A stretch of DNA of 64,000 bases from Spiractinospora alimapuensis (lineage in GTDB: Bacteria > Actinomycetota > Actinomycetes > Streptosporangiales > Streptosporangiaceae), in assembly GCF_018437505.1 (NCBI RefSeq), contig NZ_CP072467.1:5480010-5544009 (forward strand), read 5' to 3'. The position numbers were made by a program, and so were the translations under genes. This document shows positions 50,535 to 60,383 of the stretch, one piece after another. Within the stretch, counting starts at the first letter, position 1. Each line of letters opens with the position of its first letter. The notes beneath the pieces are model-generated. The model saw nothing but the letters and a program-made list of their open reading frames with translations, did no database searches and was not told the DNA's origin.

Positions 50535-51677
50535 ATGCGGGTCGGGCTCGTCTGTCCCTACACCTGGGACACTCCGGGCGGAGTGCAGCAGCACGTGCGG
50601 GACCTCTCCGAAGCGCTGATAGGGCTCGGCCACGAGGTGCGGGTGTTGACCCCGTGCGACCGGCCGGAGAACCTGCCCCCACACGTGACGGCCGCGGGGC
50701 GCGCCATCCCCGTCCCCTACAACGGGTCGGTGGCTCGACTCTCGTTCGGCGTACGCGCCGCGGGCCGGGTTCGGTCCTGGGTCCGCGACGGCGACTTCGA
50801 CCTGTTGCACGTCCATGAGCCGGCGGCGCCCAGTCTCTCCCTGTTGGCGTGTTGGCTCGCCGACCTGCCCATCGTCGCGACCTTCCACACCAGCAACACC
50901 CGTTCCCGCGCGATGGCGGCGTCCGCGGCCGCGCTGTGCACCGCGCTGGAACGGGTCAACGGACGCATCGCCGTGTCGGAGGAGGCGCGACGCACCCTGG
51001 TCGAGCATCTGGGTGGGGACGCCGTCCTCATCCCCAACGGTGTCGACGTCGCCCGGTATCAGGACGCGGAGCCGTTGGCGGGTTGGCCCGGATCCGGCGG
51101 AGCCCTGGGATTCCTCGGGCGGATGGACGAACCACGCAAGGGGCTGCGCGTGGCGCTGGAGGCCTTCACGATGTTGGCCGCCACGAGGGACGACCTGAGA
51201 CTCCTGATCGCGGGCCCCGGCGCGGGTGGCGCGGTCCAGACGCACGTTCCCGCTGAGCACCGGGATCGAGTGGTGGTCGCCGGCCAACTCAGCGAGGAGG
51301 ACAAGATCCGCGCCTATCACTCGGTCGATGTCTTCTGCGCCCCCAACCTCGGTGGCGAGAGCTTCGGCATCGTTCTCGCGGAGGCGATGGCCAGCGGCGT
51401 GCCGATCGCGGCCAGCGACATTCCCGCGTTCCGCGACGTCCTCCTGGACGGTCGGGCCGGGGCGCTCTTCTCCGTCGGCCGAGCGGACGCGCTCGCCACC
51501 GCGGTGGCCGAGCTTCTGGACGACCCCCAGCGCAGGACCGCCCTCGCCACGGCGGCGCGGCGGTCCGTGCGACGCTTCGACTGGGCCAGTATCGCCAGCG
51601 ACGTGGTGCGGGTCTACGAAACCGTCTGTCCGCCACGACCGGCCGCCACGGCCGCGCCCCCCTCGACGAGACCGTGA
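50535..51677 (+). CDS. pimA: GDP-mannose:phosphatidylinositol mannosyltransferase PimA
   Basis: 380 residues. GT4/GT-B glycosyltransferase: N-terminal MRVGLVCPYTWDTPGGVQQHVRDLSEALIGLGHEVRVLTP, a central interdomain, and a C-terminal donor domain with FLGRMDEPRKGLRVALEAF and the ESFGIVLAEAMASGVPIAAS nucleotide-sugar site (EX7E near 274-282). It makes the first mannose transfer to phosphatidylinositol, using GDP-mannose, on the inner face of the membrane. ATG 50535; the GTG start of the next gene overlaps its stop. Confidence 0.93.
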   Translation: MRVGLVCPYTWDTPGGVQQHVRDLSEALIGLGHEVRVLTPCDRPENLPPHVTAAGRAIPVPYNGSVARLSFGVRAAGRVRSWVRDGDFDLLHVHEPAAPSLSLLACWLADLPIVATFHTSNTRSRAMAASAAALCTALERVNGRIAVSEEARRTLVEHLGGDAVLIPNGVDVARYQDAEPLAGWPGSGGALGFLGRMDEPRKGLRVALEAFTMLAATRDDLRLLIAGPGAGGAVQTHVPAEHRDRVVVAGQLSEEDKIRAYHSVDVFCAPNLGGESFGIVLAEAMASGVPIAASDIPAFRDVLLDGRAGALFSVGRADALATAVAELLDDPQRRTALATAARRSVRRFDWASIASDVVRVYETVCPPRPAATAAPPSTRP

Positions 51678-52240
51678 TCCCCGACTGGGTCGCGGCCGCG
51701 AGTGTCGCCGCGCTCGTGCTCGTGCTGCTGGCCTTCTACACTTCCTGGCGCGCGAGTCGGCTCGACGGTCTGCACACGCGGCTGGAGACGGCGCGTTCCG
51801 CGTTGGACACGGCTCTGGCCCGCAGGCACACGGTGGTGGGGGAGCTGGCGGCGTTGCCCGGGTTGGACCCCGCGTCCCAGCTCCTGCTCGCCGAGGCCGT
51901 GGCCAAGGCCCGAAGGTCCGCCGCCTCCGCCGACCGGAACCGGATGGAACTCGCGGAGAGCGCGCTGTCACGCACGCTACGGGCCGTCCTCGACGACGCC
52001 GGCGTGCGTCCCGTGGCGGTGGACGACCGGGCGGTCTTCGACGAAGTCGCGGCCGAGGCGCGTCGCACCCTGTTCGCCCGTAGGTTCTATAACGATGCTG
52101 TCGCCGCGACGCGGCACGCGCGGTCCCGGCGTCTGGTGCGCTGGTTGCGTCTGGCCGGGGGCGCCCCCAGCCCCGAATTCTTCGAGATCGACGACGAACC
52201 GCCGGCCATGTCGGACCGGGCGTCGCCCGGCTCCGAGTAG
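51674..52240 (+). CDS. LemA-like membrane protein
   Basis: 188 residues from GTG 51674, overlapping the pimA stop by 4 bp. Membrane helix about 8-26 (AASVAALVLVLLAFYTSW), then a helical bundle with LETARSALDTALARRHTVVGELAAL, and the LemA-type FARRFYNDAVAATRxARSRRL motif near residues 135-155. LemA proteins are widespread two-part membrane proteins of unclear role. The tail (165-188) is acidic. As a co-translated fourth gene of the PIM operon it may act in envelope assembly; this is inference. Confidence 0.7.
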   Translation: MIPDWVAAASVAALVLVLLAFYTSWRASRLDGLHTRLETARSALDTALARRHTVVGELAALPGLDPASQLLLAEAVAKARRSAASADRNRMELAESALSRTLRAVLDDAGVRPVAVDDRAVFDEVAAEARRTLFARRFYNDAVAATRHARSRRLVRWLRLAGGAPSPEFFEIDDEPPAMSDRASPGSE

Positions 52241-52570
52241 AGACGCGCCGCCAGCCACGGCCCACACGCCGGATGTCGGTCGGGGGCGACGGTGGAACCA
52301 CGCCCGCCCCGCATCTACTCTTTCCAAAGACGACTCGGCGCGAGGTCCCGGGACGATGGAGCGCGTCACCGCGTTCCGATCGTGCCCGAACAGCCAATGA
52401 GCAGGCGTTACGGCACCATGCGGTGAGGCGCCGCGCGGTTCGGGGGCGACGGGCCCGACCCGGTCGGCCGGTAGGATCGGGCGACGCGACGGGGACGCCA
52501 GTCGCAGCCCCTCCCGGAGACGCCCGCGTCCGAGCGACGGAAGCTTTAGACGGTGAAAGGATCGGCGTAA
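52241..52570. other. 330-bp spacer before yebC
   Basis: No supported gene on either strand. A possible -10 TAGGAT lies at 52472-52477 without a clear -35; the yebC ribosome site (GAAAGGA) precedes the ATG at 52571. pdxS/pdxT, often found between the PIM genes and yebC in actinomycetes, are absent here. Confidence 0.5.
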
Positions 52571-53320
52571 ATGAGCGGCCACTCCAAGTGGGCCACCACC
52601 AAACACAAAAAGGCCGTGATCGACGCGAAGCGGGGCAAGCTCTTCGCCAAGCTCATCAAGAACGTCGAGGTCGCGGCCCGCACTGGTGGAGGTGACCCTG
52701 ATGGCAACCCGACGCTGTACGACGCGATCCAGAAGGCCAAGAAGAACTCGGTCCCGCTGGACAACATCGAACGGGCGCGCAAGCGCGGGGCGGGCGAGGA
52801 GGCCGGTGCCGCCGACTGGCAGACGGTGATGTACGAGGGCTACGCCCCGGGCGGCGTGGCGCTGCTGATCGAGTGCCTGACCGACAACCGTAACCGAGCC
52901 GCCTCGGACGTGCGGGTGGCGGTCACACGCAACGGCGGCTCCATGGCGGACGCCGGCTCTGTGTCCTACCTGTTCAACCGCAAGGGCGTCGTCGTGGTCC
53001 CCAAGGAGGGCACGACGGAGGACGACGTCACCCTCGCGGCGCTGGAGGCCGGGGCTGAGGACATCAACGACCTCGGTGAGGCGTACGAGGTGATCAGCGA
53101 ACCCACGGACCTGGTCGCCGTGCGGACCGCGCTGCAGGACGCGGGCATCGACTACGAGTCGGCCGAGTCCAGTTTCGTCCCCACCATGGAGGTCCCCGTC
53201 GACGAGGAGAACGCGCGGAAGGTCATCCGCATCGTCGACGCCCTCGAGGACGCCGACGACGTCCAGAACGTCTTCAGCAACGCGGACATCTCCGACGAGA
53301 TCATGGCCAAGATCGACTAG
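52571..53320 (+). CDS. yebC: YebC/PmpR-family translation/transcription regulator
   Basis: 249 residues of the YebC (TACO1/PmpR) family: [36 protein letters not shown] at the N-terminus, [28 protein letters not shown], and the [39 protein letters not shown] core. YebC proteins assist ribosomes at poly-proline or other difficult sequences, and in some species bind promoters. In many bacteria yebC precedes ruvC; here the order is kept, but a 1.1-kb gene-free stretch intervenes. ATG 52571. Confidence 0.95.
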   Translation: MSGHSKWATTKHKKAVIDAKRGKLFAKLIKNVEVAARTGGGDPDGNPTLYDAIQKAKKNSVPLDNIERARKRGAGEEAGAADWQTVMYEGYAPGGVALLIECLTDNRNRAASDVRVAVTRNGGSMADAGSVSYLFNRKGVVVVPKEGTTEDDVTLAALEAGAEDINDLGEAYEVISEPTDLVAVRTALQDAGIDYESAESSFVPTMEVPVDEENARKVIRIVDALEDADDVQNVFSNADISDEIMAKID

Positions 53321-53392
53321 CGCGGGTTCGTGGACGACCACCTCATCGCACCGTCTGCCGGAATGGCGGTGTGGTGCTGGGGAACGGGCCCC

Positions 53393-53408
53393 ACCCCGAC
53401 GCCGGGGT
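53393..53408 (+). terminator. Hairpin downstream of yebC
   Basis: ACCCCG-ACGC-CGGGGT, a perfect 6-bp stem 73 bp after the yebC stop. Moderate candidate only. Confidence 0.4.
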
Positions 53409-54385
53409 CCACGTCGCGTGCGACCAACAGGACCCCGACGGCACTGCGCACTCGGGTGCCGCATCGGACCGGCGCGGGAGAGCAACAAGCCGTCCACCGC
53501 GGCCCCCGCCCTGAGAGCTCCCGACGTGTGCGCTCAAGGCGGGGTCGGGGAACCAGTGGGTCCGCCCTCGAGGGTGGATCGAGACTCGGGTGGTTCGGCG
53601 GCCGTGGGCATCGGAAGGACGGTCGTTCGCGGCGCGTCCCGTCCGGTTGAGCCGTCGACTCGCGGGCTCGAGGTCCGAGCGGTGAGAACGCGTCAGGTCC
53701 TGATACGGCGCACCGCCTGAGGGAGACCGAGCCGGGGCGTCGCGTGTGCCCATGGCCTCGCTGGAACCGCTCGGACCGCGGCGGCGGGCAGCTCCGAGTG
53801 GACGGTGGCGAGACGCGCGGGGAGAGGGCGAGGTCGAGCGTTGTTGTCCGGAAGACGTCGCTCGACATGGCGACCTCAGGGTCACGGGTGGACCAGCCAG
53901 GAGTGCCGCCGGGAGCGCCGACCAATCGGGGCGACCGGGACACCGGGACCGTCCGACGCCCGCGCTGTTCCTCACGTACGAGGCCCCTGGCGGTCAGCCG
54001 CGTGCCGGATTCCGTCGCCGTCGCGACACACCGTTCCCCGACGGAGCGACTCCGCGGTGTCGCGCCGTGCCCGCGCCACGTGCGGACCATATCTGGCGCT
54101 CCAGTCGGTCGCCACGCGGGTCCCGGCGGCCGGGAGCCGCACCGGCCCCGCGTGTCGTCGAAGCGCACCACCCGCTGTCGTCGCCCGCCTCGGCCCCTCG
54201 TGCGGGATGGAGAGGTGGAGCGTGGCGCCCACCGGCCTCATGTCGGGCGCGGAGTGTCCTCGGTGTCCCGCGTCGACGTGATCCGACCCCGGTGCGCACC
54301 CGACGGGCGTCCTCGAGGCTTCCGGTGTCCCGCGTACCGAGGTTCGCGTCGGGGCGGCCGTTGTGGCCGGGCACCTGTAGGCTCA
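53409..54385. other. About 1 kb of gene-free DNA between yebC and ruvC
   Basis: Long open frames exist on both strands, but their translations are Arg/Pro/Gly-rich, without domains, signal peptides or reliable ribosome sites, as expected from frames in very GC-rich DNA. Codon third-position bias does not favour any one frame clearly. No repeats longer than about 12 bp and no RNA structure I can name. This is the longest unexplained gap of the window that is not mobile-element debris. Confidence 0.5.
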
Positions 54386-54401
54386 ACGAACGAACGTTCG
54401 A
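54386..54401. promoter_or_regulatory. SOS (LexA) box upstream of ruvCAB
   Basis: ACGAACGAACGTTCGA matches the actinobacterial LexA consensus TCGAAC-N4-GTTCGA at all but the first base. It ends 20 bp before the ruvC GTG, with TAGGCT at 54378 as a possible -10. Fits DNA-damage induction of the Holliday-junction genes. Confidence 0.8.
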
Positions 54402-54421
54402 GCGAGACCACGGGGGGCGCG

Positions 54422-54964
54422 GTGCGTGTGTTGGGAGTCGATCCGGGGCTCACCCGGTGCGGACTCGGGGTGGTCGAGGGCGTCGCCGGGCGGGCGTTGA
54501 GCCTGCGCGGGGCCGGCGTCGTACGAACCTCTCCCGAGGCCGGGCTGCCCAGCCGCCTGCTGGACGTGGAGCGGGGGATCGAACGCTGGCTCGACGAGTA
54601 CCAGCCCGACGTCCTCGCGGTGGAGCGCGTGTTCGCGCAGCAGAACCTCAGCTCGGTCATGGGTACGGCCCAGGCCAGCGGCATCGCGATCGTCTGCGCC
54701 GCCCGCCGGGACCTTTCCGTGGCCACGCACACCCCCAGCGAGGTCAAGGCCGCGATCACCGGGAGTGGTCGCGCGGACAAGGCGCAGATCGGGGCGATGG
54801 TGGCCCGGGTGCTGCGCCTCTCGGAAGCCCCCCGCCCGGCCGACGCCGCCGACGCCGTCGCCCTGGCGATCTGTCACATCTGGCGGGGGGGCGCACAGAC
54901 ACGCGTGGAACAGGCGCGACGTGACTACGAGCGTCGAGTGGCGCTCGCCCGTCGGCAGCCCTGA
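54422..54964 (+). CDS. ruvC: Holliday junction resolvase RuvC
   Basis: 180 residues from GTG 54422 (the frame runs on upstream but the family start [14 protein letters not shown] fixes this codon). RuvC endonuclease with the four acidic catalytic residues in place: D7, E68 in the [10 protein letters not shown] stretch, and two Asp near 141-144 in the [12 protein letters not shown] helix. Resolves Holliday junctions handed over by RuvAB. First gene after the LexA box, in the order ruvC-ruvA-ruvB. Confidence 0.95.
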   Translation: MRVLGVDPGLTRCGLGVVEGVAGRALSLRGAGVVRTSPEAGLPSRLLDVERGIERWLDEYQPDVLAVERVFAQQNLSSVMGTAQASGIAIVCAARRDLSVATHTPSEVKAAITGSGRADKAQIGAMVARVLRLSEAPRPADAADAVALAICHIWRGGAQTRVEQARRDYERRVALARRQP

Positions 54965-54980
54965 AGGAGACGAGGGTTCC

Positions 54981-55580
54981 GTGATCGCATTCCTCACCGG
55001 TCGGGTCATGGCCGTGGACGCGCACTCCGCCGTGATCGACGTGGGTGGTGTCGGGCTGTCCGCCTTGTGCACGCCGGCCACGTTGGCCCAGTTGCGCGTC
55101 GGCGAGACGGCGACGGTCGCCACCAGCCTGGTCGTGCGTGAGGATTCCCTGACCCTCTACGGGTTCGGGACCGGCGAGGAGCGCACGGTGTTCGAGGCGC
55201 TCCAGACCGCCAGCGGCATCGGGCCGCGGATCGCCCTGGCGGCGCTCGCCGTACTGACTCCCCAAGCGCTGCGCGACGCGGTCGCCAGCGAGGACACCGC
55301 CACTCTCACGCGGATTCCCGGCGTGGGCAAGAAGAGCGCACAGCGGATCTGCCTCGAACTGCGCGACAAGCTGGGCGGCGGAGCCGTGGACGCTCCTTCC
55401 TCCTCGGCGGGGGCACCGCCGACCCGCGCCCAGGCCGTGGAGGGTCTCGTCAATCTGGGATGGTCGACACGGGACGCCGAGACGGCCGTCAAGGCCGCGG
55501 CCACCGAGTTCGCCGACGACGCCGCGCCCGACACGGCGACCCTGCTGCGAACCGCGCTGCGTAAGCTGAGCCGGGCGTGA
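54981..55580 (+). CDS. ruvA: Holliday junction branch-migration protein RuvA
   Basis: 199 residues from GTG 54981, preceded by AAGGAGA. N-terminal OB fold (1-62: [26 protein letters not shown]), a helix-hairpin-helix DNA-binding middle ([62 protein letters not shown]), a flexible linker, and the C-terminal domain (about 145-199) that contacts RuvB ([22 protein letters not shown]). Forms a tetramer on the junction. 16 bp after ruvC, 28 bp before ruvB. Confidence 0.95.
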   Translation: MIAFLTGRVMAVDAHSAVIDVGGVGLSALCTPATLAQLRVGETATVATSLVVREDSLTLYGFGTGEERTVFEALQTASGIGPRIALAALAVLTPQALRDAVASEDTATLTRIPGVGKKSAQRICLELRDKLGGGAVDAPSSSAGAPPTRAQAVEGLVNLGWSTRDAETAVKAAATEFADDAAPDTATLLRTALRKLSRA

Positions 55581-55608
55581 CGGCCGTGGTGGAAGGAGAG
55601 GGCGAGCA

Positions 55609-56679
55609 GTGACGGACGCCGAGGAGTACGACGAGCCCCGGGGCTTGGTCTCGCCCGAGGCCGGGCTGGAGGACAACGAGGTCGAGGGGGCGCTGCGGCC
55701 CAAACGGCTCGAGGAGTTCGTCGGACAGGACCGCGTCTGCGACCAACTGTCCCTGGTCCTGCGCAGTGCGCAGCGTCGTGGCCGGGCCCCCGACCACGTC
55801 CTGATGTCCGGACCCCCCGGGTTGGGAAAGACGTCCCTCGCGATGATCATCGCTGAGGAGTTGGGCGCGCCGCTTCGTATCACCTCCGGCCCCGCCATCG
55901 AACGCTCCGGCGACCTCGCCGCCATCCTCTCCACCCTGCGCGAGGGGGAGGTGCTCTTCCTGGACGAGATCCACCGCATGGCCCGCCCCGCCGAGGAGAT
56001 GCTCTACGTCGCGATGGAGGACTTCCGGGTCGACGTCGTCGTCGGCAAGGGTCCGGGAGCTACCGCGATCCCCCTGGACCTCGCCCCCTTCACACTGGTC
56101 GGGGCCACCACACGCGCGGGCCTCCTTCCCGCCCCGCTGCGGGATCGGTTCGGGTTCACCGCCCACCTGGACTTCTACGCAGCGAAGGACCTCGAGGCCA
56201 TCCTGCGCCGCTCCGCTGACCTCCTCGGGGTCCGCCTCGACGAGGACGCGGCGGTGGAGGTCGCGCGTCGGTCCCGAGGGACGCCCCGCATCGCCAACCG
56301 GCTGCTTCGCCGGGTCCGCGACTACGCCGAGGTGCATGGCGACGGCGACCTGACCAAGGAGAACGCCCGCGCCGCACTCAGCCTGTACGAGGTGGACGAA
56401 CAGGGACTCGACCGCCTGGACCGCGCGGTGCTCGACGCGTTGCTGCGCCGGTTCGCCGGCGGCCCCGTCGGCCTGTCGACCCTCGCGGTGTCCGTGGGGG
56501 AGGAGCCGGAGACGGTGGAAGTGGTCGCGGAGCCATTTCTGGTGCGTTCCGGTTTCATCGCGCGCACCCCGCGGGGACGCGTCGCGACGGCGGCGGCGTG
56601 GACGCACGCGGGGCTGACCCCACCGCAGGACACGGTGTTCGGGACGGCTACGCTGTTTGACGACACGGGGGGTACGTAG
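55609..56679 (+). CDS. ruvB: Holliday junction DNA helicase RuvB
   Basis: 356 residues. AAA+ motor: [23 protein letters not shown], Walker [21 protein letters not shown] (about 64-83), Walker [11 protein letters not shown], sensor-1 [12 protein letters not shown] and arginine finger LRDRFGF. The C-terminal winged helix includes [24 protein letters not shown]. Drives branch migration with RuvA. GTG 55609 after GGAGAGGGCGAGC. Followed by a 103-bp gap and yajC. Confidence 0.96.
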   Translation: MTDAEEYDEPRGLVSPEAGLEDNEVEGALRPKRLEEFVGQDRVCDQLSLVLRSAQRRGRAPDHVLMSGPPGLGKTSLAMIIAEELGAPLRITSGPAIERSGDLAAILSTLREGEVLFLDEIHRMARPAEEMLYVAMEDFRVDVVVGKGPGATAIPLDLAPFTLVGATTRAGLLPAPLRDRFGFTAHLDFYAAKDLEAILRRSADLLGVRLDEDAAVEVARRSRGTPRIANRLLRRVRDYAEVHGDGDLTKENARAALSLYEVDEQGLDRLDRAVLDALLRRFAGGPVGLSTLAVSVGEEPETVEVVAEPFLVRSGFIARTPRGRVATAAAWTHAGLTPPQDTVFGTATLFDDTGGT

Positions 56680-56782
56680 GGCGGACCGTCGAGCGCAGGA
56701 ACAACCGACCCGCCCTGGTACGTTAAGCAAAAGGCCGGGCCCGGTGCTCGGCGGAATTCGTTAACCGAGGGAAGGATGCCCC

Positions 56783-57169
56783 GTGACTGAGGGCCTTTTG
56801 TATCTCGCGGCGGAGGGCCAGGAGGGGTCGAGTTTCCTGGTTCAGATGCTCCCGTTCGTTCTGATCATCGCGGTGTTCTACCTCCTGTTCTTCCGGCCGC
56901 AGCAGAAGCGCCGGCAGCAGGAGAACCAGATGCAGAACTCGCTGCTGCCCGGTCAGGAGATCATGACCAAGAGTGGCATGTTCGGGACCATCGTGGACGT
57001 ACACGACAATGACATCGAGGTCGAGGTGTCGCCGGGAACCCGAATCCGCATGATCAAGGCGGGCATCGCCGAGGTTCTCACGCCGCAGGACCCGAGTGGG
57101 ATCGAGGACCACCCCGACTTCCCGACCACGGGCAGCGACGACGATCGCGACAACCCGAACCGGCCCTGA
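56783..57169 (+). CDS. yajC: Preprotein translocase subunit YajC
   Basis: 128 residues. The single membrane helix is about 19-37 (VQMLPFVLIIAVFYLLFF) followed by the family signature RPQQKRRQQENQMQNSLLPGQEIMTKSGMFGTIVDVHDNDIEVEVSPGTRIRMIKAGIAEV. The C-terminal tail (100-128) is acidic and variable. YajC normally associates with SecDF; in this window no secD or secF follows. GTG 56783 with GGAAGGA upstream, and a possible -10 TACGTT near 56718. Confidence 0.92.
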   Translation: MTEGLLYLAAEGQEGSSFLVQMLPFVLIIAVFYLLFFRPQQKRRQQENQMQNSLLPGQEIMTKSGMFGTIVDVHDNDIEVEVSPGTRIRMIKAGIAEVLTPQDPSGIEDHPDFPTTGSDDDRDNPNRP

Positions 57170-57700
57170 ATGTCGCAGGATCTCGCCACACTCATCGACA
57201 AGCGCGTACGCACCATCCCCGACTATCCGAAGCCGGGGGTGGAGTTCAAGGACATCACTCCCCTGCTGGCCGATCCCGCGGCCTTCCGGGCGGTGGTGGA
57301 CGGCGTGCGGGAACGCTACGACGCCGAGTCGGTCGACGCGGTGGTGGGGATCGAGGCACGTGGCTTCATCCTCGCGGCGCCGATCGCCTACGCGATGGGG
57401 GCGGGATTCGTTCCGATCCGTAAAAGCGGGAAACTTCCCGCGCGGACGCTCGACGCGACCTATGATCTCGAGTACGGAACCGAGACCATGGAGATGCACG
57501 CGGACGGCGTCTCGCCCGGCGATCGAGTCCTGATCGTCGATGACGTCCTCGCGACCGGTGGTACCGCGGAGGCCGCGGTGCGACTGGTCCGGGCCGCGGG
57601 TGGAACGGTGGTCGGACTCTCGGTCCTGATGGAACTCGGTTTCCTGAACGGGCGTCAAAGACTCACAGACGTCGAACCCTACGCGTTGACCGTCGCCTGA
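57170..57700 (+). CDS. apt: Adenine phosphoribosyltransferase
   Basis: 176 residues. Salvage of adenine with PRPP to give AMP. Type-I PRTase signatures: IDKRVRTIPDYPKPGVEFKDITPLLADP (hood), VVGIEARGFILAAPIAYAMGAGFVPIRKSGKLP, and the PRPP loop VLIVDDVLATGGTAEAAVRLV. Its ATG starts directly after the yajC stop, so the two genes are co-translated. A small hairpin (57707) follows. Confidence 0.95.
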   Translation: MSQDLATLIDKRVRTIPDYPKPGVEFKDITPLLADPAAFRAVVDGVRERYDAESVDAVVGIEARGFILAAPIAYAMGAGFVPIRKSGKLPARTLDATYDLEYGTETMEMHADGVSPGDRVLIVDDVLATGGTAEAAVRLVRAAGGTVVGLSVLMELGFLNGRQRLTDVEPYALTVA

Positions 57701-57706
57701 TCCGGG

Positions 57707-57721
57707 CCGCCTTGAAGGCGG
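57707..57721 (+). terminator. Hairpin after apt
   Basis: CCGCC-TTGAA-GGCGG, a 5-bp stem (extendable to CCGCCTT/AAGGCGG) starting 7 bp after the apt stop, followed by an AT-rich stretch. Partial terminator or attenuator before relA. Confidence 0.5.
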
Positions 57722-57857
57722 TCGATAAACTAGCTGGTAAGCGGCGGTCGGCCGTACTCTCACAGCGCCGTGCGGTCACGATGAGTGTCCGCACTCGCTG
57801 TGTTCTCCACAGGTGCGCGGCTCCCGCCGCGCATACCCGGCCGCGGGAGGTGTGTCC

Positions 57858-60275
57858 ATGCAACGCGACACGGTTTCGACTGACATGCCCCTCGCGCACG
57901 GCGCGCCGGACCCCACCGAGGTGGACAGCGCGGCCAGCGCGACCGACGACGCCACGCCGCCGACCACGGAGTCGACGAGCCAGAGTGCGCCCACCCCCGC
58001 GGCTGAGCCGGAGGCTCCCGCGGCGCCGACGCCGGCGAGCGTCGCCGCGGCGAACACCACGGGCGCGCGGCGCAGGCGATCGTGGCTGGGCGCCCAGCGT
58101 GGGGTCGCGATGAATCCGATGCTCGAGCCGTTGCTGAACACGGTGCGGGCCACCCATCCCAAGGCCGACACCCGACTCATCGAACGCGCCTACGAGGTGG
58201 CCGCTTACCACCACCGCGACCAGCGGCGCAAGAGCGGTGATCCCTACATCACCCACCCGCTGGCGGTGGCGACGATCCTCGCCGAGCTCGGCATGCAGGA
58301 GCCGACGCTCGCGGCCGCGCTACTCCACGACACGGTGGAGGACACCGAGTACACGCTGGACGAGCTGCGATCTGAGTTCGGTGACGAGATCGCGGAACTC
58401 GTCGACGGAGTCACCAAGCTCGACAAGGTGACCTACGGTGAGGCCACCCAGGCCGAGACCGTCCGCAAGATGGTCATCGCGATGTCGCGGGACATCAAGG
58501 TGCTGCTCATCAAGCTGTGCGACCGACTGCACAACATGCGGACACTGCGCTTCCTCCCCCAGCACAAGCGGGAGCAGAAGGCGCGGGAGGCCCTGGAGAT
58601 CTTCGCGCCGCTCGCGCACCGCCTGGGCATGAACACGATCAAGTGGGAGCTGGAGGACCTCTCCTTCGCCACGATCTACCCCAAGCGGTTCGACGAGATC
58701 GCCCGGCTGGTGTCGGAGCGGGCGCCTCGGCGGGACGTGTACCTCCAGGAGGTCATCGAGTCGGTGTCGTCGGACCTGGCCGACGCGAAGATCAAGGCCG
58801 TGGTGAAGGGCCGCCCGAAGCACTACTACTCGATCTACCAGAAGATGATCGCGCGCGACGTCGGGTTCAAGGAGATCTACGACCTCGTCGGGATCCGCGT
58901 CCTGGTGGACAGTGTGCGTGACTGCTACGCGGCGTTGGGAACGATCCACGCGCGGTGGAATCCGGTACCGGGACGGTTCAAGGACTACATCGCGATGCCG
59001 AAGTTCAACATGTACCAGTCCCTGCACACGACGGTGATCGGCCCGGAGGGCAACCCGGTCGAGTTGCAGATCCGCACGCACTCCATGCACCGGCGCGCCG
59101 AGTACGGGATCGCGGCGCACTGGAAGTACAAGGAGGACCGTCAGGCCGGCGGAGGCAAACCGGCCGGGGACATGGAGTGGCTGCGCCAGTTGATCGACTG
59201 GCAGCAGGAGACCACTGACCCCGGGGAGTTCCTGGAGTCGCTCCGGTTCGACCTCTCGGTGCAGGAGGTCTTCGTCTTCACACCGCAAGGCGACGTCATC
59301 GCCCTGCCGCAGGGTGCCACTCCCATCGACTTCGCCTACGCCGTGCACACCGAGGTGGGACACCGCACGGTGGGGGCGCGGGTGAACGGGCGCCTGGTAC
59401 CGCTGGAGAGCGAACTCGGCAACGGCGACACCATCGAGATCTTCACCTCGAAGTCGCCGGAGGCGGGGCCGAGCCGGGACTGGCTGACGTTCGTCAAGAG
59501 CGGGCGCGCGCGTAACAAGATCCGGCAGTGGTTCACCAAGGAGCGGCGAGAGGCCGCGATCGAACAGGGCAAGGACGCGATCGCACGGTTCATGCGTAAG
59601 CAGGAGCTGCCGATCAAACGCATGCTCACCAGCGAGTCCGTTCTCGCCCTCGCGCGCGACCTGCGCTACCCGGACGTGTCCGCCCTGTACGCGGCCGTGG
59701 GTGAGGGGCACATCAGTGCCCAGAACGTCGTCCAGAAGCTCGTGGACTCCCTCGGGGGGCTCGCCAGCGCGGAGGAGGACCTCGCCGAGACGGCGCTGCC
59801 GACCCGTAAGCGCGGGCCACAGCGGATGCACGGCAACCCCGGGGTTGTGGTGGACGGCGATCCCGACGTGTGGGTGCGTCTGTCCAAGTGCTGCACCCCG
59901 GTTCCCGGGGACGAGATCATCGGTTTCGTCACCCGTGGCAACGGTGTGTCCGTGCACCGCTCCGACTGCGCGAACACCACGCACCTGGATCCGCAGCGCC
60001 GCGTGGCGGTGGAGTGGCGTCCCACCGAGGACTCCATGTTCCTCGTCGCTCTGCAGGTGGAGGCGTTGGACCGGACCCGACTGCTGTCCGACATCACCCG
60101 GGTTCTCTCCGACCAGCACGTCAACATCCTGTCGGCGACGGTGCAGACCCGCCGTGACCGCGTGGCGCTCAGCCGGTTCACCTTCGAGATGGCCGACCCG
60201 GCGCACTTGGGACACGTGCTCAAGGCGGTGCGCAAGGTGGACGGCGTCTACGACGTCTACCGGATGCGTAGCTGA
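57858..60275 (+). CDS. relA: Bifunctional (p)ppGpp synthetase/hydrolase Rel
   Basis: 805 residues from ATG 57858 (GGGAGG at 57844-57849; the longer frame from GTG 57813 is less likely). Polar N-terminal extension 1-75. The hydrolase HD domain has [22 protein letters not shown] and [17 protein letters not shown] with the intact HDxxED-type motif, so it can also hydrolyse (p)ppGpp. The synthetase domain contains [14 protein letters not shown] and [22 protein letters not shown]. The TGS domain has [31 protein letters not shown], and a zinc-finger/ACT end follows ([30 protein letters not shown]). Stringent-response control. Confidence 0.96.
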   Translation: MQRDTVSTDMPLAHGAPDPTEVDSAASATDDATPPTTESTSQSAPTPAAEPEAPAAPTPASVAAANTTGARRRRSWLGAQRGVAMNPMLEPLLNTVRATHPKADTRLIERAYEVAAYHHRDQRRKSGDPYITHPLAVATILAELGMQEPTLAAALLHDTVEDTEYTLDELRSEFGDEIAELVDGVTKLDKVTYGEATQAETVRKMVIAMSRDIKVLLIKLCDRLHNMRTLRFLPQHKREQKAREALEIFAPLAHRLGMNTIKWELEDLSFATIYPKRFDEIARLVSERAPRRDVYLQEVIESVSSDLADAKIKAVVKGRPKHYYSIYQKMIARDVGFKEIYDLVGIRVLVDSVRDCYAALGTIHARWNPVPGRFKDYIAMPKFNMYQSLHTTVIGPEGNPVELQIRTHSMHRRAEYGIAAHWKYKEDRQAGGGKPAGDMEWLRQLIDWQQETTDPGEFLESLRFDLSVQEVFVFTPQGDVIALPQGATPIDFAYAVHTEVGHRTVGARVNGRLVPLESELGNGDTIEIFTSKSPEAGPSRDWLTFVKSGRARNKIRQWFTKERREAAIEQGKDAIARFMRKQELPIKRMLTSESVLALARDLRYPDVSALYAAVGEGHISAQNVVQKLVDSLGGLASAEEDLAETALPTRKRGPQRMHGNPGVVVDGDPDVWVRLSKCCTPVPGDEIIGFVTRGNGVSVHRSDCANTTHLDPQRRVAVEWRPTEDSMFLVALQVEALDRTRLLSDITRVLSDQHVNILSATVQTRRDRVALSRFTFEMADPAHLGHVLKAVRKVDGVYDVYRMRS

Positions 60276-60383
60276 CCCCGTGCCGGCCGCGCCCGCGGTG
60301 CCGGCGGGGGCCTGAGGGGCGCTGTGATCGGCGAGCCAAGTCGGTGACCTTGAGGTGGGCGTCATCGGGGTAGTTATCCAGGC

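Noticed and set aside
53744-54421. Long upstream extension of ruvC
   Set aside because: Arg/Pro-rich translation without homology sense. RuvC must start MRVLGVDPG at 54422, and the LexA box lies in this interval.
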